A stretch of DNA of 64,000 bases from Chitinophaga sancti (lineage in GTDB: Bacteria > Bacteroidota > Bacteroidia > Chitinophagales > Chitinophagaceae). The notes under the pieces are model-generated. The model made no database searches and was not told the origin of the DNA. It saw only the letters and a list, made by a program, of their open reading frames with translations. A program made the position numbers and the translations under genes. Positions 9,625 to 17,086 of the stretch are shown here, piece by piece. The stretch covers positions 2,666,001 to 2,730,000 of the forward strand of contig NZ_CP139972.1 of assembly GCF_034424315.1 (NCBI RefSeq), in the 5' to 3' direction. How positions within the stretch are numbered: the stretch's first letter is position 1; each line of letters opens with the position of its first letter.

Positions 9625-10077
9625 ATGTCAACTAAAACAGTATTCATTTACATCAAATTTGGATGGATCGTGGCGCCAATAGTCTGGTGGATAGAGAAAT
9701 ACGTGTATAGCGATTGGGAATTTTTAAAATTCCTTTTTGTGATCGTATCGGTAGATACACTCTTAGGGTTTACCAAAGCAGTAATGGAGAAAAAAGTAAG
9801 TAGCAAAGGGTTTGGCATGGTGTTGAAAAAACTACTCATTTATACATGCTTGCTTGTAGCGACATCTGCCCTTACAAAATTCACTATAAGTGGAGCGCCG
9901 CAAGTTGCTTTTTCATTCCTCAACAATGTGGTATTCTCTGCTATAATGGTTCGAGAGGCCATTAGCATATTCGAGAATGTAGCAGAAATCGAACCTGGTG
10001 TATTGCCTGGTTCTATCCTAAAGTATCTACAAAAATTTCATTCAGAAACAGGTAAAAAGTTAATCGATGAAAATTAA
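9625..10077 (+). CDS. holin (phage_holin_4/TcdE-like)
   Basis: A 150-residue membrane protein starting at MSTKTVFIYIKF. It has about four hydrophobic segments, and the stretch DTLLGFTKAVMEKK followed by SSKGFGMVLKKL matches the conserved core of the holin_4 / TcdE family. Holins form the timed pore that releases the endolysin. The gene starts just after the fibre gene and overlaps the spanin gene by 11 bases, so the lysis genes are translationally coupled. Confidence 0.8.
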   Translation: MSTKTVFIYIKFGWIVAPIVWWIEKYVYSDWEFLKFLFVIVSVDTLLGFTKAVMEKKVSSKGFGMVLKKLLIYTCLLVATSALTKFTISGAPQVAFSFLNNVVFSAIMVREAISIFENVAEIEPGVLPGSILKYLQKFHSETGKKLIDEN

Positions 10078-10618
10078 AATTATACTGGCGGCCTTGCTGG
10101 CCATCATGTGCTCCTGTGCAACAGTCAGGAAGGCCAAAGAGAAATCTGTTAGTAATGCTCAATCCATAGACACCAGTTCAAAGGACCATTCCTACGAAAA
10201 GGAAACAATTATTGAAGAAAAAACAGCTGTACCAGTGACAACTAAACCTGATTCTGCTAATACTTCTGGTACAATGTCTTCTTCTGATACCTCTGAATAC
10301 CGGCAGACAGTTGAGACAAATACACAACGCTTGACTACTACAGTGAAGCCAAAAGTAAAAGATGGAAAGGTGATCGGGTATGATATAAACAGTAACGCGA
10401 TTGCCAAGGCGCAAACTATTAACGTACCTATCGACCGGAAGACTTCTACCAAAGAGTTAATATCAGATAAGCAGAAAGAAGGTAAATCTGTGATACATAC
10501 AACCACAGTAACAAAAACTGACAAAGATGTTTTTCGCTTCAATGCTGCAGGCACAGTAGCGATCGTGGTAATAGTTTTTCTGCTACTCGTTTTTCTGTAT
10601 TTAAAAAAAATATTTTAA
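10067..10618 (+). CDS. putative unimolecular spanin (lipoprotein with C-terminal membrane anchor)
   Basis: A 183-residue protein with a lipoprotein signal (MKIKIILAALLAIMCSC, lipidated Cys expected at the end of MCSC), a long hydrophilic Ser/Thr/Lys-rich middle, and a single hydrophobic helix at the very C-terminus (AIVVIVFLLLVFLYLKKIF). This is the layout of unimolecular spanins such as T1 gp11, which span both membranes and fuse them in the last step of lysis. It lies between the holin and the endolysin, exactly where a spanin belongs. No sequence similarity is claimed; the call rests on architecture and position. Confidence 0.65.
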   Translation: MKIKIILAALLAIMCSCATVRKAKEKSVSNAQSIDTSSKDHSYEKETIIEEKTAVPVTTKPDSANTSGTMSSSDTSEYRQTVETNTQRLTTTVKPKVKDGKVIGYDINSNAIAKAQTINVPIDRKTSTKELISDKQKEGKSVIHTTTVTKTDKDVFRFNAAGTVAIVVIVFLLLVFLYLKKIF

Positions 10619-10629
10619 TAAATCTAACA

Positions 10630-11157
10630 ATGGAAAAATCAACATTCTTTAAATTATACTATCCCGGAGCTGTGCTGTGTGAAAGAGAAACACAAATTCC
10701 CGCTTTGGCCACACTTGCCCAGGCCGCGATTGAATCCAGCTGGGGTGAGAAAGCGCCAGGTAATAATTTCTTCGGCATCAAGGCGGATAAATCCTGGAAA
10801 GGTAAACGTCAAACTCTTAGGACAAGAGAGGTATTCAGTGATAACGACCGGAAGAAGCACATATTTCCTGATGTTCACTCTGTCACTCAATTTAAAGATG
10901 ATAAGGGGAAGGTAAAATATGAATGGATTGTGAATGACTATTTTAGAGCTTATGACACGGTTGCAGAGGGTTTTTCCGACCATGGAAAATTCTTTCACGA
11001 TAATCCCCGGTATGCAATGGCATTACAAGCAAAGACGCCATATGAATTCGCTGATGCTGTGGCAGCTGCTGGATACGCCACAGGTCCTGGTTATGCTAAG
11101 CTGTGGAAGGATGTGATGAGCGGTCTTAAGGAATTTCTCCCTGGACAGAAAAAATAA
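10630..11157 (+). CDS. endolysin, N-acetylglucosaminidase (GH73/FlgJ-like)
   Basis: A 175-residue peptidoglycan hydrolase that would cut the glycan strands of the host wall. The catalytic glutamate is expected in AQAAIESSWG, followed by GNNFFGIKA, both hallmarks of the FlgJ-type glucosaminidase family. A YDTVAEGFSDHGKF segment and a terminal YAKLWKDVM helix complete the domain. There is no signal peptide, consistent with holin-dependent release. It closes the lysis cassette and is followed by a clear terminator. Confidence 0.85.
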   Translation: MEKSTFFKLYYPGAVLCERETQIPALATLAQAAIESSWGEKAPGNNFFGIKADKSWKGKRQTLRTREVFSDNDRKKHIFPDVHSVTQFKDDKGKVKYEWIVNDYFRAYDTVAEGFSDHGKFFHDNPRYAMALQAKTPYEFADAVAAAGYATGPGYAKLWKDVMSGLKEFLPGQKK

Positions 11158-11188
11158 CTACAATTTAGATTTTGGTTGATGTGTAACG

Positions 11189-11213
11189 AGCCGGGTATTT
11201 ACCCGGCTTTTTT
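11189..11213 (+). terminator. rho-independent terminator of the prophage late genes
   Basis: AGCCGGGT, a 4- to 5-base loop and ACCCGGCT, followed by a run of T. It lies 31 bases after the endolysin stop. Confidence 0.85.
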
Positions 11214-11281
11214 AATGTTTACGGTTAACCGTAAAGAAATGCCATATCGAATAAGCAATTTGCATGTACAAAACTATAATC

Positions 11282-11587
11282 ATGAAAAAGCAAATAGCGT
11301 TTACAGTTCTTGAACTGGGTGTAAGAGGTATTTATCTGATCGGTGTAGCATCAGCCTATAATGAGGCTAAAAAAGACTTTTCGGTACATGCTACTGTTGA
11401 GGGTAAATTGTTAGTTATCCGATTTAGCGATGATAATTTCTTCAAACTCAATGAGGGCGGCATACTGACCATCAAAGGTACATGGGAGGATGTAGAGAAC
11501 AATAAAGAGAAGGAAGAAGCGTATAAGCTGCTGAAGGATATTGTGCCTAAATATGGCCACTGGCAATACGTTTCTGTCGCTAAATAG
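11282..11587 (+). CDS. small prophage protein of unknown function
   Basis: A 101-residue protein beginning MKKQIAFTVLEL; an upstream ATG at 11264 would add six residues. It has no recognisable domain and looks like a small alpha/beta protein. It sits between the late-gene terminator and a second strong bidirectional terminator, so it is a stand-alone unit, possibly a lysogeny-expressed cargo gene. Function unknown. Confidence 0.5.
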   Translation: MKKQIAFTVLELGVRGIYLIGVASAYNEAKKDFSVHATVEGKLLVIRFSDDNFFKLNEGGILTIKGTWEDVENNKEKEEAYKLLKDIVPKYGHWQYVSVAK

Positions 11588-11594
11588 ATACTTC

Positions 11595-11640
11595 ATACCT
11601 TACCAAAAAACATCCGATCAGCTATTTTTTGGTAAGGTAT
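11595..11640. terminator. bidirectional terminator between convergent genes
   Basis: A perfect 16-base inverted repeat (ATACCTTACCAAAAAA and its complement, 11595-11610 and 11625-11640) around a 14-base loop. It gives a T run on both strands and separates the rightward 11282-11587 gene from the leftward 11658-11909 gene. Confidence 0.85.
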
Positions 11641-11657
11641 TCTTGAATATTAAAGGG

Positions 11658-11909
11658 CTATTCCCTTGTGAATTGTTTTAATATCTCATCAAACAACGTT
11701 TCGTGAACTAAAAAGAACCCTTCAACCTTCCTCAATGGCACAGGTTCACTTTGATTTTCCCAAATGAAATGACCAGTTCTTTGCTTCGCGATTTGAACTG
11801 CGTCATCCTTAAATTGATAGGCACAGGTCATAGCTATGTTTGCCGCAATTACTTGATTGTTATCACATATAAAGTACATTTTTCTAAACCTGTATTTCTT
11901 CTTTTCCAT
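11658..11909 (-). CDS. small prophage protein of unknown function
   Basis: An 83-residue basic protein (MEKKKYRFRKMYFICDNN). No domain is recognised. It is read leftward, in the same direction as the integrase upstream of it, but a 122-base AT-rich gap with inverted repeats separates the two, so it may have its own promoter. Candidate lysogeny gene; function unknown. Confidence 0.45.
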   Translation of the reverse strand: MEKKKYRFRKMYFICDNNQVIAANIAMTCAYQFKDDAVQIAKQRTGHFIWENQSEPVPLRKVEGFFLVHETLFDEILKQFTRE

Positions 11910-11917
11910 GTTGCACG

Positions 11918-11980
11918 TTTTATCTAAAATATAAATGTAAAATTAGATGCTAATATTTTTAGCATATTTTTTTAGATAAA
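11918..11980. repeat. nested inverted repeats in AT-rich gap
   Basis: Outer arms TTTATCTAAA (11918-11927) and TTTAGATAAA (11971-11980) enclose a small hairpin ATGCTAA-N5-TTAGCAT (11946-11952 and 11958-11964). The gap lies between the integrase end and the start of the 11658-11909 gene, so it may be an operator, a promoter element or a weak terminator. Confidence 0.4.
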
Positions 11981-12031
11981 GTGTATCTGTTTACTTTTAA
12001 GAGTATCAAATATTAAAATGTACTTGCTGGC

Positions 12032-13411
12032 CTATGCCTCCGGTGCAAAATGAGCCTTTGATTTTGTTTTAATCTTCAATAATCGATCTTTGCTTTGTGT
12101 GTCGTAAATCTGTTCTACCATCTTAGTCGACGTATGCCCATTCTTCCTCGCTGCTTTTTTGGTAGCTATCCTTATAGCTTTTCTGACCTCGCTATTTATA
12201 TCCTCAGACGTCCGAGAGTGTTTTAAGGAGTAGAAATCAGCTGTGATCCCGAGTTGCCGTTTCACATAGTTATTCCACCTCCGGCAAATTTGTTCCTGAC
12301 GAATAGGGCCACCCCTAAACATTGGTTTAAGAGCCTCAGAGAAAATAAATAGGAGATTTCCTGGCTTTCCACCTGGCACACAACTCTTTGAGAGATTCGG
12401 ATTATTCCTGTTTTCTAAGAGTAATTTATCAGCCTCTGCAATAACTTCTTTCCAAAGATTATACGCACCTGGTTCAATAGCTTTCTTATCCCACCGGCTT
12501 TCTTTATCCTTTTTGACCATCACTTTAAACCATCTTTCTTTTAAATTGACGTTCTCAATGGTTACGCCTAATAATTCCCTCTCCCGACAACCAGAATGAA
12601 AGAATATCCTGGCAAAACGCCAAAAGGTATAATGGTTTTCTCTTAAGTGATTGTCTACTCTTTTCCGATCTTCTGATGTTAGTGTTTCCCTTTGTTTTTT
12701 AATGCCCTTTCGCTTTCGAATACCGTCCATAGGGTTTGATTCCATCGCTTCTAATTCATTCAATTCAATGAAAATGGTTCTTAAATCAGTGCGATACCTG
12801 TTAAAATTATTGGCGGTCCACCTATCACCCTTGTTATTCCCAATCTCGTCCAAAACCAGTCTGATTAATTTTCTTGAAATTGAGGAAATTGGCATGTCTG
12901 CAACTACAGCACCCTTGTATTTTATATTCCTTGCCGCTTTCTCTATATGGGGGATCTTGTTTTTTATATCCTTTTTCGCCTCGCCATCCATCACCTTTGA
13001 TTCTAAAGCAAGTTCTAATGCTTTAATGAAAGGGGTATTCTCGTCAATAACACCTTCTCTTGACTTCTCAGCTTCTTTTTCAAGTATCGTTTTTGTAATA
13101 GGGTTATAGAATTGATTTTCAAGTAAATCTAATTCTACATCGATAAGATATTGCATCAGCTGGCGGCGGCTTGATAGATCTTTAGCACGGTTTATTCCAC
13201 CTTTAATGGTAACAGCTTTCCCATTGGGATACCTATCTTTCATGCTTGGATCATAAAAAGTGTATTCGATTCGCCAAATTTTCTTTAGAGAAGAACTGGA
13301 AGTAGTGGTTTTCCAGTTACTGGGGAAGAAGTTAAGTTCACTGTAGCGACAGCCGTCTGTTCTGTGAATCATCTGAATAGCTTTTTTAAAAGTGTCCGCG
13401 TTTTCGTCCAC
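12032..13411 (-). CDS. tyrosine recombinase / prophage integrase
   Basis: A 459-residue site-specific recombinase that would insert and excise the prophage. The N-terminal half holds an SAM-like core-binding region (about 130-250, FIKALELALESK onward). The catalytic domain has the first arginine in SGCRERELLG (about 273), a KHSRT box (about 396), a second histidine in NGHTSTK (about 423) and the tyrosine in MVEQIYD (about 434). The KHSRT box is a Bacteroidota variant of the usual HxLR. The gene starts about 70 bases from the 3' end of tRNA-Arg and reads away from it, a typical attachment-site arrangement. Confidence 0.9.
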   Translation of the reverse strand: MDENADTFKKAIQMIHRTDGCRYSELNFFPSNWKTTTSSSSLKKIWRIEYTFYDPSMKDRYPNGKAVTIKGGINRAKDLSSRRQLMQYLIDVELDLLENQFYNPITKTILEKEAEKSREGVIDENTPFIKALELALESKVMDGEAKKDIKNKIPHIEKAARNIKYKGAVVADMPISSISRKLIRLVLDEIGNNKGDRWTANNFNRYRTDLRTIFIELNELEAMESNPMDGIRKRKGIKKQRETLTSEDRKRVDNHLRENHYTFWRFARIFFHSGCRERELLGVTIENVNLKERWFKVMVKKDKESRWDKKAIEPGAYNLWKEVIAEADKLLLENRNNPNLSKSCVPGGKPGNLLFIFSEALKPMFRGGPIRQEQICRRWNNYVKRQLGITADFYSLKHSRTSEDINSEVRKAIRIATKKAARKNGHTSTKMVEQIYDTQSKDRLLKIKTKSKAHFAPEA

Positions 13412-13451
13412 GTTTTACTAAAAGCTATAAGACTAATGAAAGTGTGATAGA

Positions 13452-13480
13452 GTAAAAGCCTTACTCAGTAAGGCTTTTAC
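13452..13480. terminator. terminator between tRNA-Arg and the integrase
   Basis: A perfect 13-base stem GTAAAAGCCTTAC / GTAAGGCTTTTAC with a 3-base loop. It ends the tRNA transcript, which is read leftward, just before the integrase gene. Confidence 0.7.
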
Positions 13481-13483
13481 TTG

Positions 13484-13512
13484 TGAACCGGATTGGATTC
13501 GAACCAATGACC
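13484..13512. other. presumed prophage attachment site in the tRNA 3' end
   Basis: Integrases placed like this one usually recombine within the 3' half of the neighbouring tRNA, leaving the tRNA whole and a copy of its 3' end at the far prophage end. The partner copy would lie left of position 1 and cannot be seen, so the exact core is unknown. Confidence 0.35.
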
Positions 13513-13557
13513 TGCTGCTTAGAAGGCAGCTGCTCTATCCAGCTGAGCTACCGATCC
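13484..13557 (-). tRNA. tRNA-Arg (anticodon TCT)
   Basis: On the minus strand the sequence folds as a full cloverleaf. The acceptor GGATCGG pairs with CCGGTTC (two G-U pairs) and the D arm is TAGCTCAGCTGGATAGAGC. The anticodon loop CTTCTAA gives TCT (arginine, AGA), and the T arm carries GGTTCGAATCC. No CCA is encoded. The 3' end faces the integrase, and the gene is the presumed prophage insertion site. Confidence 0.93.
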
Positions 13558-13600
13558 GTTCTCCAAATTTCTCGTATCTTTACCGCTTCATTTGGGAGTG

Positions 13601-13633
13601 CAAATCTAGTGAAAATTCCCTTTATAAAACAAA
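13601..13633 (-). promoter_or_regulatory. Bacteroidota-type promoter for tRNA-Arg
   Basis: Read on the minus strand: TTTG (13633-13630), a 21-base spacer, then TAGATTTG (13608-13601), matching TTTG-N19-TAnnTTTG. The start site would fall near 13594, about 37 bases before the mature tRNA. The spacer is 2 bases longer than the consensus. Confidence 0.5.
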
Positions 13634-13662
13634 TTTTTGCCATTCAAAATTTTAAAAAAAAT

Positions 13663-14334
13663 ATGGACGTTAAAATTGAAGCTAGTTGGAAAGACGTTTT
13701 GAAAGATGAATTCCAGAAATCTTACTTTGAACAAATTGCCCTACTTCTCAAGCAGGAAAAGGCTTTAAACCGAACCATCTACCCTCCGGGCAACCTTATC
13801 TTCAATGCATTCGAGAAAACTCCATTCGATAAAGTGAAAGTTGTTTTATTAGGTCAGGACCCTTATCATGGACCCGGACAAGCACATGGTTTATGCTTTT
13901 CTGTTCAGGATGGCGTCAAACCTCCCCCTTCCCTCGTAAACATTTTTAAAGAACTCCATGCCGACCTCGGGCAGCCAATCCCTCAGGGTGGAAACCTTAC
14001 CAAATGGGCAGATCATGGTGTACTGCTCCTCAATGCGTTCCTCACCGTTCGCGCAAATGAACCCGCTTCACATTCTAAAGCCGGCTGGGAAAACTTTACA
14101 GATGCAGTGATCAAAAAGGTATCAGATCTGAAGAAAGATGTCGTTTTCATCCTCTGGGGCCGGTTTGCCCAGGATAAACAAGTGCTCATCGACGCAACCA
14201 AACACTATATTCTGAAAGCTGCACACCCTTCACCTTTCAGTGCGGATAAGGGCTTCTTTGGCTGCCGCCACTTCTCTAAGGCGAATGAACTGCTGGTAAA
14301 AGCAGGTATTGAACCTGTAGATTGGCGCCTGTAA
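13663..14334 (+). CDS. ung: uracil-DNA glycosylase, family 1
   Basis: Removes uracil from DNA, starting base-excision repair. The 223-residue length is typical of the family. Motif A, GQDPYHGPGQAHG, carries the catalytic Asp66, and motif B, HPSPFSADKGFFG, carries His188, matching Asp64 and His187 of the E. coli enzyme. The start chosen, MDVKIEASW at 13663, fits family N-termini; the open frame upstream runs through the tRNA and is not coding. It appears monocistronic. Confidence 0.97.
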   Translation: MDVKIEASWKDVLKDEFQKSYFEQIALLLKQEKALNRTIYPPGNLIFNAFEKTPFDKVKVVLLGQDPYHGPGQAHGLCFSVQDGVKPPPSLVNIFKELHADLGQPIPQGGNLTKWADHGVLLLNAFLTVRANEPASHSKAGWENFTDAVIKKVSDLKKDVVFILWGRFAQDKQVLIDATKHYILKAAHPSPFSADKGFFGCRHFSKANELLVKAGIEPVDWRL

Positions 14335-14436
14335 ACAGGAAAGCCGGGAAAATCAGCGGAATGCCGCAATAAGGATCAAAACCCAGCTAATACTATCAAA
14401 AACACATAGCACTGAAATCCTAAGTTCCACATAGCC

Positions 14437-14489
14437 CACATCTCCGTAATCGCCCTTCACAAGAAAAGGAAAGCCATTATGGAGATGTG
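14437..14489. repeat. hairpin in the ung-plsC gap
   Basis: CACATCTCCGTAAT (14437-14450) and ATTATGGAGATGTG (14476-14489) form a 14-base stem with one G-U pair around a 25-base loop. It lacks a long T run directly after the stem on the plus strand, so it may be a transcript-end structure or an old element. Nothing else is seen in the 208-base gap. Confidence 0.4.
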
Positions 14490-14542
14490 TGTAAAAAAAT
14501 TATATTTATGTTCCGTACCTAAAAAGGAACAAAATATTTTCT

Positions 14543-15283
14543 ATGAACGGGCTTAAAAATCTGGTCGGCAGAGTCTACGCATTATATGTCCTGATTATCT
14601 TCATCATATTCATGCTGATCTTCCTACTCCCAATGTGGTTGGTATCATTCTACGCTCTAAGAATCCGCTTACGCAAATTTGTCAAATTAGGCCGTCTCTG
14701 GTGTCGCCTTATGATGCCACTGATCGGTTGCCCTGTCCGCATCAGCGGCAGGGAAAATTTCGGCCCTGGGCACGCCTATATTATTGTTTGTAACCACAAC
14801 TCCTTCATGGATATCCCCGCCACTTACGCAGGCATTCCTGGTACACATAAAAGTCTCGCGAAAAAAGAAATGGTAAGAGCCCCCATCTTTGGTATCATGT
14901 ACAAGATCGGCAGCGTATTGGTTGATCGCAAAGACCCCGCAAGCCGCAAACAGAGCTTTGTGGAAATGAAGGAAGTGCTGGAAAATGGCATCCATATGCT
15001 CTTGTATCCTGAAGGTACACGGAACAAAACAGGACAACCACTGAAGGAATTCTATGACGGCGCGTTTTCTCTCGCTATCGAAACACAGCGGCCTATTCTA
15101 CCGGCTGTCATCTGGGGCACAAGAGAAATACTCCCTGCCGGTAAAGCCTTTTTTGCCTGGCCCCATGCCGTTAAAATGGAATTTCTCCCACCAGTACCTA
15201 CCATTGGCTACACGATGGATGATGTAGATGAACTCAAGACAAAAGTCTTTAAAATCATGTGGGATCGTTATCAGGAGCAATAA
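14543..15283 (+). CDS. plsC: 1-acyl-sn-glycerol-3-phosphate acyltransferase
   Basis: Transfers an acyl chain to lysophosphatidic acid in phospholipid synthesis at the inner membrane. The 246-residue protein has one N-terminal hydrophobic helix (about 12-38) and the family motifs: NHNSFMD (His85 is the catalytic base, Asp90 its partner), and YPEGTRNKTG (Glu157, substrate binding). Both motifs and their spacing are standard. It is flanked by gaps on both sides and seems to be a single-gene unit. Confidence 0.92.
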   Translation: MNGLKNLVGRVYALYVLIIFIIFMLIFLLPMWLVSFYALRIRLRKFVKLGRLWCRLMMPLIGCPVRISGRENFGPGHAYIIVCNHNSFMDIPATYAGIPGTHKSLAKKEMVRAPIFGIMYKIGSVLVDRKDPASRKQSFVEMKEVLENGIHMLLYPEGTRNKTGQPLKEFYDGAFSLAIETQRPILPAVIWGTREILPAGKAFFAWPHAVKMEFLPPVPTIGYTMDDVDELKTKVFKIMWDRYQEQ

Positions 15284-15467
15284 AAAATATCTTTCGGGCC
15301 TGGCTAGTGTCAAAAATACAAACCAGTGTTATGTTAATCATAAACGGGTAGTACATATGTACATCTGGAGAAATATTCCAGGTATGATGCGCTACACTAT
15401 AAGATTGACAAAGATTAAAAGCTTGTGGCATTGAGGCCGGATATAATTAATTCAGCACAAATACATA

Positions 15468-15498
15468 AAAAAAGGCAAGCTTTCGGCTTACCTTTTTT
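15468..15498. terminator. hairpin terminator in the gap after plsC
   Basis: AAAAAAGGCAAGC pairs with GCTTACCTTTTTT (one mismatch) around a 5-base loop, with T runs on both strands. It could serve plsC and the leftward SDR/alcohol dehydrogenase transcript. The rest of the 15284-15563 gap holds no recognisable gene. Confidence 0.65.
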
Positions 15499-15563
15499 AT
15501 AATAATAATCCAGTCAAAATATTATAGGTCCTGCTATTTTAAGCAAAATTCAAACCCAATACT

Positions 15564-15686
15564 CTAAATATTTATGGGAGGAGTATTAGCCACACACACT
15601 TTGGCACCTCTCTCAGCTGCCATCAGCGACACAGCTTCCCCCATCCCTTTACCACCACCGGTCACAAAAATTACCTGGTCCTTCAT
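15564..15686 (-). pseudogene. truncated short-chain dehydrogenase (first 40 residues)
   Basis: Starting 13 bases after the alcohol dehydrogenase stop, the minus strand encodes MKDQVIFVTGGGKGMGEAVS and continues for 40 residues to a stop. This is the first beta-alpha-beta unit of an SDR, with the NAD(P)-binding TGGGKGMG motif, ending after CVANTP. A functional SDR needs about 250 residues, so this is a 5' remnant. The missing remainder is not found nearby. A close copy of 39 bases from inside it occurs at 43212-43250. Confidence 0.8.
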
Positions 15687-15699
15687 AAAAATATAAATT

Positions 15700-16866
15700 T
15701 TAAAATGTTGCCGCATCAATCACATAACGATAGCGTGCCGCCTTGTTCACAACTTTCTCCCATGCATCATTGATCTCTGTTGCATGAATAATCTGTATCT
15801 CTGGTAACAGGTTATTATCTGCACAATAATTCATCACTTCTTGTGTCTCCGGAATCCCGCCGATCATTGAAGCATTGATATTGACACGATTGCCCATCAT
15901 CTGAAAATAATCACTTGTGATATGCCCACCAATCGGCATCCCTACCTGCGTCATAGTACCATATGGCTTCACAACATTGGCATAGAAGCTAATATCATAT
16001 GCATATGGGATCGTGGACAATAAAAAGTCCAGCTTTCCATAATATGGTTTCAGTTTATCCAGGCTATCTACAACAATCACTTCCTTCGCACCAAATTTCT
16101 TAATATCATCTACTTTGGACGGTGAGGTAGTGAACGCGTATACATCAGCGCCCTTTGACGCGGCTAACTTTACAGCAATATGCCCTAACCCGCCAATACC
16201 TGCAATTCCGACTTTATCCCCTCTTTTAAAGTTTGCCTTGATCAAGGGTGAATAAGTTGTGATACCAGAACATAATAAAGGAGCAGCATGCTGCAGGTCA
16301 ATATTATCCGGAATGCGAATAGCAAAATGATCTCTAACTACCAGGTTATTTGCATATCCTCCCTGTGTAATACCGGAAGGTGAAGTCTTATCCGGAAATC
16401 CATACGTAAAAGCAGTCTCATGCCTGTCACAATAATGCTCCTCCCCATGTTTACAACTTTCACATTCCATGCAACTATCCACCATACAACCAACACCTGC
16501 TTTATCACCAATTTTAAACTTTGTTACATTTTTACCAACAGCCATTACAATGCCAGCTATCTCATGCCCTGGAACCAAAGGGTATTGCTGCTTACCCCAA
16601 TGCCCTCTCACCGTATGAATATCTGAATGACAAATTCCTGAGTATTTGATTGCTATCAGGATATCATTATCACCAACAGCACGACGTTCAAAATTCCAGG
16701 GAACCAATTTGCCTTGCTCGCCCATTCCAGCGTAACCTTTTGCTTTAATATTTGCGCTCATATCATTTGAAAATAACTGCAATGGGTCAGCCAGCACTAA
16801 TGCTGCACCTGCCACTGCTGATGTTTGAATAAAATTTCTCCTTGAATAGTGCTTATTTTCTTTCAT
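15700..16866 (-). CDS. Tat-exported zinc-dependent alcohol dehydrogenase (YahK/CAD-like)
   Basis: A 388-residue medium-chain NAD(P)-dependent dehydrogenase of the cinnamyl-alcohol/YahK type. Catalytic zinc ligands are expected at GICHSD and GHE. The structural zinc site is the four-cysteine cluster CMECESCKHGEEHYC, and the cofactor fold has GIGGLGH. The N-terminus carries a twin-arginine signal (SRRNFIQTS followed by a hydrophobic stretch), so the folded enzyme may be sent to the periplasm, which is unusual for this family. An AraC gene is divergent from it, and the SDR remnant follows in the same direction, suggesting an old two-gene operon. Confidence 0.9.
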   Translation of the reverse strand: MKENKHYSRRNFIQTSAVAGAALVLADPLQLFSNDMSANIKAKGYAGMGEQGKLVPWNFERRAVGDNDILIAIKYSGICHSDIHTVRGHWGKQQYPLVPGHEIAGIVMAVGKNVTKFKIGDKAGVGCMVDSCMECESCKHGEEHYCDRHETAFTYGFPDKTSPSGITQGGYANNLVVRDHFAIRIPDNIDLQHAAPLLCSGITTYSPLIKANFKRGDKVGIAGIGGLGHIAVKLAASKGADVYAFTTSPSKVDDIKKFGAKEVIVVDSLDKLKPYYGKLDFLLSTIPYAYDISFYANVVKPYGTMTQVGMPIGGHITSDYFQMMGNRVNINASMIGGIPETQEVMNYCADNNLLPEIQIIHATEINDAWEKVVNKAARYRYVIDAATF

Positions 16867-17025
16867 TGGATAAATATTGATTGAAGAATGTAGTAAGCTT
16901 ATTAAGAGGAATGAACTCCTCCCTGTGATTTAAATCAAATTGTACCTTCCTGTTCACCATGGTAATAATCCATATCACAAAGATCGACCAGGAAGTTTTC
17001 AGGCATTTTATAAAAGACACAGAAC

Positions 17026-17043
17026 TTTTTACCACTTTTACTG
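17026..17043. promoter_or_regulatory. putative AraC operator (copy 1)
   Basis: TTTTTACCACTTTTACTG in the gap between the divergent alcohol dehydrogenase and AraC genes. It differs by one base from 20872-20889, which lies upstream of the leftward cupin remnant. The shared motif next to two AraC-linked leftward genes suggests a common regulator site. Confidence 0.45.
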
Positions 17044-17086
17044 GTTGGTAATTATATTTCCAAAGGATTGGTAAATTTGTTCCTGT

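Noticed and set aside
13483..13662. Upstream extension of the ung frame by 60 codons.
   Set aside because: It runs through the tRNA-Arg gene; the ATG at 13663 matches the family N-terminus.
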